The translations under genes were made by a program, and so were the position numbers. The notes under the pieces are model-generated. The model saw nothing but the letters and a program-made list of their open reading frames with translations. It searched no databases and had not been told where the DNA came from. Below, one piece after another: positions 56,664 through 64,000 of a DNA stretch of 64,000 nt; position 1 is the first letter of the stretch, and each line of letters opens with the position of its first letter. The DNA is from Hyaloperonospora brassicae (Eukaryota > Oomycota > Peronosporomycetes > Peronosporales > Peronosporaceae), in contig CANTFL010001446.1 in assembly GCA_947650285.1 (NCBI GenBank), forward strand, positions 186,001 through 250,000, read 5' to 3'.

Positions 56664-59600
56664 GCCTCCCCACGTAAAACGTAGGATGCGTGCGCATCCT
56701 ACGTGGCAATTCGAGTGTGTATGCATTGCCCTTGCGATGCAACACTCGAAATGACCCAATGTACTTCGGCAGTAGTTTACTACTACCGACACTAGTGACT
56801 GCATGTCCAGGTAGGTTTACCGTTGACAGTAGTACTAGGTCATTGAACTTAAATGAAAGAACATTTGCTCTTCCATTCTTGTCTGCGTTCCGTTTCTGAC
56901 GGTCCACCGCATTTGCGATGGAGTCCTGAACGAAACGGACTACCGCTTCTCGAGTCAGCAGGAAGTTCTCTGCTGACTCTTTGTTTTGTCTAGCAGTGCG
57001 CTTCGTGCGCACTGCTAAGAGATTGCTCTCTTCTTCAGCGAGGTTGTCTTCTTCCTCGCTGGCATAATCGTTGGCGATGCTGAATATACCAGCATCGTCA
57101 TCATCATCCGAATCAATAATAGCGTCTTCGCTATTATTGAGATGATCTTCTTCATCGATGTCGACTTGATCGACATCGGCATCATACGTGACGACGTTTG
57201 CGTCGACACGTGATGAGCAAGAGCCAAAACGGTTTTTGCTCGAGCGAGTCCCTCCCCCCTTATCCAAGAGTCACACTCTATAAGGGTGGGCAATCGTGGA
57301 TGGCGTAGGCCATTCACGTAAAACGGTGTGTGCTGTGTTGAAGCATGCACCGAATTATTGATGGCGAATTCCACCATGGGTAGGAATTCGCTCCAACTCG
57401 GAAACGAGTGGACATATCCTCGAAGAATCTCTTCGAGGACACGGTTCGCACGTTCCGTCTGACCATCTGTTTCTGGATGGTCAGAAGTGGACATCTTCAA
57501 TCGTGTTCCGAGAGTACGGAACACGGTTTGCCAAAATTCCGCCGTGAACCGAGGGTCACGGTCGGATACAAGTTCACGGGGTAACCCGTGGAGTCTAAAG
57601 ACCGTGTCTAGAAAGACACGAGCACAACCTTGAGCCTTGATTGACTCATGGACAGCAGCAAGATGGACCATCTTGCTGAATCGGTCCACAAACACAAGAA
57701 TACCATTATTCTTGTGAGCGTCTTCGGGAAACCCGAAGACGAAGCCCATTGAAACGGACTGCCAGCACTCTGTCGGAACAGGCAGAGGCTGCAATGGCGC
57801 ACGGGATGAAGGACTAGGCCTCACCCGTTGACAAACTTCGCAAGCACGGATGTACTTGCGAACAAACTGATACTGGCGGGGCCAGTAAAAGTCGCGACTT
57901 ACCGTGAGGTAAGTCTTTTCTCTACCACGATGGCCGCTTGTTGGGGCATCGTGACACTCATACATGATGCGCAATCGCAAATTATGATGAGCGGGTACGA
58001 CGACACGAGGCGTGTCGTCGGCAACAGCTGTATAGTACAGCAATCCGTTGCGTGTACTATACCGATCCGACGAGGATCGGTACAAAGCCGGTAAATCCCT
58101 CATGGATTTACTGGATGGATTCACCAGATGATCCATCAATCGCAGAAGATCCTTATCTTCCGCGTATGCCTTTCGTACGTCGTCAAGTAAACTTGACGAC
58201 GGGACACTGACTGACAGTGTCGCAACAGTGGGCTTGTCTTCACTGTTGGATTGCGCGTCCGGCTCGAAATCGGGCCGGCGCGAAAGAGCATCCGCGACGA
58301 CATTGAGTCGTCCCGGTTTATACTCCACGGAGAAGTTATACTCCGCGAAGAAAGACAGCCACCTCGCCATTCTTTGCGAGAGGTGTGGGCTGTTTACGGC
58401 CGTGCGTAGTGACGCATGGTCCGTGTAGACAACAAACGGTCTATCTCCCAAGAGATAGACGCGAAATTTAGCCAGTGCGTATTTCATGGCAAGGAGTTCC
58501 TTGTCATGCACTGGGTAATTACGCTCAGCTGCTTGCAGCTGACGCGATTGATAACAGATGACGCGCTCCGCGCCATCTGCATCGAACTGCATTAACGCAC
58601 AGCCGATTGCGAAATCGCTGGCGTCACAGACCACATGAAATGGTCTGTCCTGATCTGCAATCGCCAAGATCGGCGATTGCATCAAGCTTTGCTTGATACC
58701 TTCAAAGGAACGCTGGCACTCAGCTTTCTATGACCACTTGACATTTTTCTTGAGCAAGCAAGAAAGATGAACAGTCATCTCGGCGTAATTGCGCGAGTAC
58801 TTGTGCAAGTACGCCGCAAGACCAAGGAACTTTCGAAGTCCCTTGACATCGACTGGCACTGGCCAGTCGGTGATCGCCTTGATCTTTTCGGGATCAGGGC
58901 GTACGCCGTGTTTCCCCACGATGCACCCAAGAAGTGGTATTTCGCTAGCCGCGAATATACACTTCTTGAGGTTGGCGTACAACTTATGCTTGCGCATAAG
59001 TTGAAGAACCTGACGAACGTGAGTTCTGTGAACTTCAACGTCCGTCTTCCCGTCCATAGCCCGGCTATGGACGAACACATCGTCGAAGTAACTCGGTGCG
59101 AAGTCTCGCACCGGTCTCAACAGATTTGTTACACATCTGTTGAATTTTGCAGGGGCATTACTCAGCCCCTGTGGCATCACTAGCCACTCCCACAGCATCC
59201 CGCTGGGGGTACTCACTGCTGTGAACGGGACGTCCCGTTCACGCATCAGGATCTCATAGAATCCATCCATCAGATCCATGGACGAAAAGATGGTACTCTT
59301 TGACATACCATCTATGATTACGTCCTTCCTCGGTATCGGCGTCTGAGCCGGTACCGTTGCAGCATTCAACTTGTTGAATGCGTGCACTATCCGCCACCCT
59401 CCTGTGGCCTTTCGCACACAGAAGGTCGGAGAGCTGTGAGGGGATGTTGATTCCCTCACATGGCCCGCTGCTAAGCGATCGGCAAAGAACTTGTCGATCG
59501 CTATCACTTGTTCACGAGGCAGTGGCCACTGCTTCATGACACAGTATTTCGAGCCCGGTTTGAGCTCGATCTCGTGTCGAGTGCCTTTGTCCTTAGGCAA

Positions 59601-60950
59601 CTCGCAAGGTACGGATTCAGGGAACACATCCCTGAATTCGATCAAATCCTTATACAAAGGATTTGCCTGAAGTGACTCCCAGGATTGGGACGCGTATCGC
59701 TCAATCCGAGTCTTCTCATCGAGGACACTTTCGTCCATGGGGATGAGCTGCTGAGAACCCGTTCGTTCTCAGCAAATACTGTTGCCGACCGAATGTCGGT
59801 CACATACTCGTCCTCTGTGACGAGTACGCAGATCTGCTTGACTTCGCCACTACGCAGATCACGCAAGAACCGTTTCGGTTCTAGCGTTGGCAACTGAGTT
59901 ATCTCCGAAGTCAACTTCGGAGGCACAATCAGATCAAGCGTATAAGCGCCTACGCTTGATCCGTCATTAAACAAGACGTTCAACGTCTCGGTTTCTTCCT
60001 GGGAACTTGCTTCCACAGGTTGCTGAGGGCCTGATCCCTCAGCAATCAACTCTTGAGGAACTCCTTCCTCAAGTACGTGGGGACTTATTCCCTCGACGTC
60101 TTCTGACTGTGGCTGTGCAACCACAGTCAGGAACCGATCCTCTACGGTCGACTCTCCAGTCGACCTAGGATTTTCATGTTGCCCCTTGGGGGCAACAGAT
60201 TTCTTTCTTCTAAGATGCTGCCCGCTAGGCATGCATCCATGTCCCGGTCCACTCGACTTATTCGAGTGGTGGACCTTCGGCGCAGCCTGTACTTCTGTAC
60301 AGCCGCCGGGAGCTTGCTCCACAGTGTAGTGATCAACTACACTGTGACCTTGTGCAGTCGTGCTAACGACCGTGCCGCAAGTGAGGCCATCGCACTCACT
60401 CGCAGAACATCCACACGCTTGTGGACGCTCCAAGATGTTCATCAGATGGCCATCTGATGAACAAGCAGCAGGCATCTTCACGGATCGATGCTGCCAGCTC
60501 ACCCTTGGCTCGTATTTTCTGAGCCAAGGTAATCCCAGGATGACATCAAATTTGTCATCCAGATCTAGTACGATGAAATCATCATCGTACTGCTCGCCCT
60601 CTAACGTGTAATGGATTCCTACTACACGTTTCTCAACGGTTATCGATGCGCCTGTTGCAAGGCGCACCGTCATCCTTGTGAGGGGAATGTCGCGCTCAAC
60701 GAACTTGAGCCTACGACCCTCTAGTGACTGGCGACGAACAAAGTTGTTCGACGCCCCACAGTCTACTAGGGCACGAAGCGACAAGTCATTTGTCGCTTCC
60801 AACTTCAAGGTGATGAGCGAAACGTCATCACCAGGTGCAGAGACACACAATGATTGTGTATCTGGAGCAACTTTCGTCAAGAGATTTGCAAATTCTCTTG
60901 AGGTTGCTGGATCAGTAGGGCGCTCCGCCCCTACTGACCCCGACCATTTT
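56035..60950 (-). pseudogene. E3 pol (protease to chromodomain), three lesions
   Basis: Entered by -1 frameshift from gag. Protease ALVDCGASNNF near 60760. RT with SSMDLMDGFYEIL, WLVMPQGLSNAPAKF and YFDDVFVHSR. RNase H with VVCDASDFAIGCAL and YTDHASLRT. Integrase zinc segment HDAPTSGHRGREKT to CEVCQR. Integrase core SMGFVFGFPED, where family members have SMDF, so the first catalytic Asp is replaced by Gly; SDRDPRF and TDGQTERAN are intact. GPY/F-like YIGSFRV. Chromodomain QRFLVERIL to SWNSWEP ends near 56040. Lesions: frameshift near 59755, TAG at 58728-58730, and a frameshift at a G6 run near 57257. An acidic Asp/Glu-rich stretch interrupts the integrase C-terminal region (about 57080-57190). 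Confidence 0.9.
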
Positions 60951-60952
60951 TT
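60912..60952 (-). promoter_or_regulatory. E3 -1 ribosomal frameshift signal at gag-pol junction
   Basis: The slippery heptamer A AAA AAT (60952-60946) is in gag frame (tcA AAA AAT). A -1 slip gives AAA AAA TGG and continues without a stop into protease. After an 8-nt spacer comes a 9-bp stem (arms TCAGTAGGG and CCCTACTGA, 60937-60912) with an 8-nt loop; the gag TAG (60933-60931) lies in its 5' arm. E1 has the same core stem AGTAGG/CCTACT behind a different heptamer. Confidence 0.75.
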
Positions 60953-62085
60953 GATGGCCCGTCTCGCTGTTGCGGCTTCGCAACAGCGCTGGACCCACGC
61001 CCATTGCCCTTTCTGGCGAATGGTCGTCCATTTCGCTCAGTACTGTTTGGTACTGGGCGCGGAGCACTACACTCGTATGCGTAGTGCCCTAACTTCTGAC
61101 AGCGATTGCACCTCTGCAATCGCTTGTTGCTTGTAGAGCGAGGTCTCTCGCTCTCAACATAACAGAGGTCCATTGGTTCTGGACCTCCGATCTCTTGTCG
61201 TCTCGGTGGACGGTAAGAGTTTGAGCTAGCATGAGCCTGTCTCATGCTAAAGTCTTCCTGTTCCGCGGCTGATATCGCTTCTTCAAGCGTATTCAGCTCA
61301 AGGCGGAACAGGTGGCTCCTGACGGGCCCTTCTGCGAGCCCTTGCATGAACACCGTAATCAACGTGTGTTCATGAACTGGGTTTGCAGTTATACTACTCG
61401 CAAGGAGTCGTATATGTTGTGCGTAAGCGTGCACATCACGCTTACCCTGCTTGAGTTTCAGGAGCTCTGAACGAGCCCTGAACTCAGCATGTGGCGGCTC
61501 AAACGTTTGTCTGAGCCGGGACTTGAAGTCATCTAGCGACCTAAACACGTTTGGGTCGCTACTCTCGAGTCCCAGGGACCAAGTTTTGGCACGCCCTGCC
61601 AAGTGGGTCTGAGCAAATGTGAGTTTCATTTGCTCATCTTCGACGCGACGAGCCCTTAGGGCTCTGTCGAGTTCGACAAACCATAGTAACAGGGAGTCCT
61701 CTGGGACTCCACTGTACTTGGAGATGTCGACTTTCATCACTTCGGGACGACGCGCATGCGCCGTCCCGCCCACAGCAGCATGGAATTGCTGCTGTCTCAA
61801 CAGCTCCGTCTGTTGAGCACCGAGTTCTCTCAACTGCTCGGCCTGTTGAGAGCCTTGCTGGTGAAGCAAGGCTACTTTCTCCCTCTCGAGAGCAAGTTCA
61901 TTGTGAATGAACTTGGCGATAGCAGCATGTTGTTGGTCTCTGTCTAGAGACTCCAACATGGTGCTGACGACGAGTTCGCCTACGGTAGAACTCATTCGTT
62001 CTACCGCACCCCATTCGATGTCACTCAAATGGGTAAACCCTTCACGCGTGGCGTGAAAGGTGTCTTCTTCATCCAACATGTTCAT
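60931..62085 (-). CDS. E3 Gag, 384 aa
   Basis: Intact structural protein that packages element RNA into virus-like particles. The ATG at 62085 lies only 44 nt after the 5' LTR and directly in a 10-bp hairpin. The N-terminal half is helical. The capsid-like retrotrans_gag region contains LLLWFVELDRALRARR, LAGRAKTWSLGL and FEPPHAEFRARSELLKLKQG. A canonical CCHC zinc knuckle, CNRCQKLGHYAYEC (C-x2-C-x4-H-x4-C), lies near residues 326-339, followed by an Arg/Gly/Lys-rich tail. It ends at TAG within the frameshift stem. In E3 this is the only sense-strand gene without a lesion. Confidence 0.9.
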   Translation of the reverse strand: MNMLDEEDTFHATREGFTHLSDIEWGAVERMSSTVGELVVSTMLESLDRDQQHAAIAKFIHNELALEREKVALLHQQGSQQAEQLRELGAQQTELLRQQQFHAAVGGTAHARRPEVMKVDISKYSGVPEDSLLLWFVELDRALRARRVEDEQMKLTFAQTHLAGRAKTWSLGLESSDPNVFRSLDDFKSRLRQTFEPPHAEFRARSELLKLKQGKRDVHAYAQHIRLLASSITANPVHEHTLITVFMQGLAEGPVRSHLFRLELNTLEEAISAAEQEDFSMRQAHASSNSYRPPRRQEIGGPEPMDLCYVESERPRSTSNKRLQRCNRCQKLGHYAYECSAPRPVPNSTERNGRPFARKGNGRGSSAVAKPQQRDGPSKNGRGQ

Positions 62086-62111
62086 GTTGGATGATGTGGT
62101 CCTTGGAAGGA

Positions 62112-62127
62112 CTACAAAGTGCTACCA
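62112..62127 (-). other. E3 primer binding site
   Basis: The sense strand reads TGGTAGCACTTTGTAG starting three bases after the LTR. Shared with E2 and, decayed, with E1. Confidence 0.65.
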
Positions 62128-62129
62128 GG

Positions 62130-62518
62130 TGTAACGGGGCACACCCTTGCGTAACTTAACGCAAGGGATTTGGGTGCCCCGACAGACGTACACGTGGCGA
62201 GCGAGGAAGCGTAGGTAGGGTAAAAGTAGAACTGTTATATTAATATAATTAAGTCTTTAAACTACTGTCTCTTCGTTTGACTTAATTCAATTATACTAAT
62301 ATAACTGCATGTATGGTGACGTCTCGTCACCACTCATTGCGCGCGTCTTGCGGCGATTGGTGGGTTGATATCATCACGATATCAACCAATGAACAGACCC
62401 TTTGGTCGACCCTTCAATATCACCACTTTGGTGATATTGTTTAAAGAATATCCATCTAATATTCTTTATTGTCACTTTCCTTAAGTGACAATATCATGTA
62501 ACGGGCTGCCCCGTTACA
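62130..62518 (-). repeat. E3 5' LTR (389 bp)
   Basis: Identical to 54541-54929 except one T/A difference near 62458. Confidence 0.95.
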
Positions 62519-62947
62519 GTTGCGGCGAGGTCCGATCGCTTGCAGCAGATGGTGACACAATTTTCAAGTCCAGCGGCGTTACATCCTGCGACATCCTTCG
62601 CAATGACCATGAGCCTGTACCTGTGAAGCTACCACACTGGGTCACTTCAGAGGGGTCAACGAGGAAGCGGGTATAGCAAGTTGCAGTTTTCTTGGAGCAA
62701 GACAGAAATGACATTCATTCGAAGGTGGCGTAGAGCAACGACTCAGATCGACAGACAGCGGCCGACCATACGAGATTCGACAATGTCAAGATTTGGGAGG
62801 CCTCGTCTTCGGTGCGCATCCGCTCATACACGAGTTACCGTATTGCGTCCTAGATTCAGTTGCCAATGTACACGTCTTACCCGCTATCAAGAAACAACCG
62901 TTTCGTTGACTTGGAGATGCAAGAAGTGGTTTGACCACAACTGAGGC

Positions 62948-63242
62948 GAAGCTCCGACTCACAGCTGCCTAAAATGCTGGGAAGGCCGCGACATTTCCCC
63001 ACACGCCGACGACTCTTTGGCCTTGTAAGAATGAGCTTTGGGAATCAGAAGTGGGTAATTATCGCATGGCAATGCGAGAACTCCGTCGCTTCATTTCGGA
63101 CCAAGCGCAATGCGAGCTGTCGGAAGTTAAATTCTGTAGTGCAGTAACGGAAACGATGGAGTAATTTTTCTGGACTTGACCGTGTGCGCAGGCTTGTTGG
63201 CGGAAGCTCGTATGTCACTCGACCGGGGAACGCTACGATCTC
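62948..63242. other. Flank beyond the right arm
   Basis: Unique sequence after the end of the inverted duplication. No gene seen. Confidence 0.5.
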
Positions 63243-63679
63243 TATAACGGGGCACTGCTTACCTCGTACTGTTACAGTACTGAGTTCGCATTCACTGGCA
63301 ACAGTGAAGATCAGTGCCCTGCTAGGTGTAAACACTTACACATAGGAAGGAAGAACAGCAAAGACAATGCTTTAGTTGTATAAAAAGTAGAACAGTTATT
63401 TCATACAGTTAAGTCCTATAATTCTTGTTCTCTGTTTCGAACTGTCTCAATTATACCTACATAACTAAACGTATCATGGCGTCTACTACTCACCACCGAT
63501 TGCGTGCGTCTAGCAGCGATTACTGGGTTGATATAATCACAATATCAACCAATGAGTAGACCTTGGGTCATCTCAACAATATCACTGTAATTAGTGATAT
63601 TCTTAAAAGAATATTCGATGTAATATTTTTTATTACCATTTCACACTGGTAATTTCATGTAGCGGGATGCCCCGTTACA
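63243..63679 (+). repeat. Solo LTR 'D' of the E3 family
   Basis: 437 bp beginning TATAACGGGGC (decayed TGTAACGGGGC) and ending ATGCCCCGTTACA. It shares the GTGTAAACACTTACAC hairpin region, the GGGTTGATATAATCACAATA region and others with the family. The flanks ATCTC and AGTTC match only partly. Confidence 0.75.
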
Positions 63680-64000
63680 AGTTCAGTTGCTTGTATCTTA
63701 TCCTCACGAAATGTGCATGTCGTCAGGCACTAGTGCTGTCCGACGTGGCGGAGGAGGACATCTTTCGCGCACATTTGGACGAGGAGATTGGCTATGCACG
63801 AATATGGGCGCGGACGTAATCTACATTGTGCAGTGCTGGCACAAGTAGCTTGTGGATCCTCCGCAATCAAGCTACATTTCTGCAAAAGGATGTCTCTATT
63901 GATCATAGCGTCAGAGAAGATTGGGAAATCTGCATGCGACAGCTACGAGCGGCAGCAAACGCGAGTACCGGACAAGCGGCACGAAAATCGAGACGCCTGC
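63680..64000. other. Right window edge, no feature recognised
   Basis: About 320 bp of balanced composition. Minus and plus frames are short. Nothing assigned. Confidence 0.5.

Larger units (their letters stand above)
54541..62518 (-). mobile_element. Ty3/gypsy chromodomain retrotransposon E3, hairpin-rich
   Basis: 7978 bp with coding strand minus, flanked by the perfect duplication GTTGC (54536-54540 and 62519-62523). The 389-bp LTRs differ at one position, so it is the youngest insertion here. It has gag, a -1 frameshift signal, pol with chromodomain, and an intact 534-aa antisense ORF. Pol carries two frameshifts and one stop; two of these sit at or near homopolymers or single bases and could be sequencing errors. 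The whole element is studded with short inverted repeats (see findings). Solo LTRs A, B, C and D in this window belong to its family. Confidence 0.95.
46612..62935 (+). pseudogene. Right-arm copy of the unassigned ORF, disrupted
   Basis: Counterpart of 28623-29333, now in three pieces (46612-46748, 54370-54540, 62519-62935) because E2 and E3 are inserted in it. It also has a TAG at 54446-54448 where the left copy has GAG. If the frame is a real exon, only the left copy can function. Confidence 0.5.
43231..62947. repeat. Inverted duplication, right arm (with E2 and E3 inserted)
   Basis: Homologous pieces are 43231-46748, 54370-54540 and 62519-62947, in inverted order relative to 28605-32936. 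Identity is about 99% proximal to E2 and about 93-96% distal to it. The minisatellite is short here (three units). Confidence 0.93.

Noticed and set aside
62514..62714. Minus-strand frame at 62514-62714 similar to 28838-29224 plus
   Set aside because: Both are opposite-strand shadows of the duplicated unassigned ORF and end in E3 LTR sequence.
1..64000. Bacterial-type operons, tRNA or rRNA genes
   Set aside because: Scanned for by eye; none seen, and introns and retroelements show the DNA is eukaryotic nuclear.

Overview
This window is eukaryotic and almost certainly from an oomycete, probably a plant-associated member of the Peronosporales. The signs are small GT-AG introns, a CTCATT-type initiator upstream of a ribosomal protein gene, secreted WY-like effector candidates and a heavy load of Ty3/gypsy, LINE and pogo elements. 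The species cannot be fixed from sequence alone.

Layout. 1-948 (minus) is the 5' part of a syntaxin-5/Sed5 Qa-SNARE gene with three exons; its SNARE motif and anchor lie beyond the window edge. 949-11349 is an AT-rich gene desert holding one decayed gypsy pol fragment (about 2640-3660). 11358-12143 is a small TIR transposon with an 8-bp target duplication that carries captured exon fragments of adenylate kinase and of a 3-hydroxyacyl-CoA dehydratase. 12408-20111 is a young gypsy element (E1). 20117-28604 is gene-poor.

From 28605 onward the window is organised by a large inverted duplication: left arm 28605-32936, right arm 43231-62947. Each arm carries a secreted WY-like effector candidate convergent with an intact RPL19 gene. 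The 10.3-kb spacer holds a nested transposon stack (a solo LTR split by a pogo element and by a LINE that itself contains a second solo LTR), a further solo LTR, and a second, unrelated secreted-protein gene (38961-39767). The right arm is split by a decayed gypsy element (E2, 46749-54369) and a very young one (E3, 54541-62518). The left arm keeps both empty target sites, so both insertions can be read directly.

The least ordinary material is in the gypsy elements. (1) E1 and E3 both carry a long intact antisense ORF next to the 3' LTR. In both it stops at the same aligned pol codon pair and overlaps the chromodomain-coding part of pol. (2) Both have a canonical -1 slippery heptamer at the gag-pol junction, followed by a shared stem-loop that contains the gag stop codon. 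(3) E3 is packed, through coding and non-coding sequence alike, with short near-perfect hairpins of 7-10 bp roughly every 30-40 nt; the LTRs of both families show a similar pattern. These points, with the gene-capturing TIR element and an uneven divergence profile across the inverted duplication, are the main leads.
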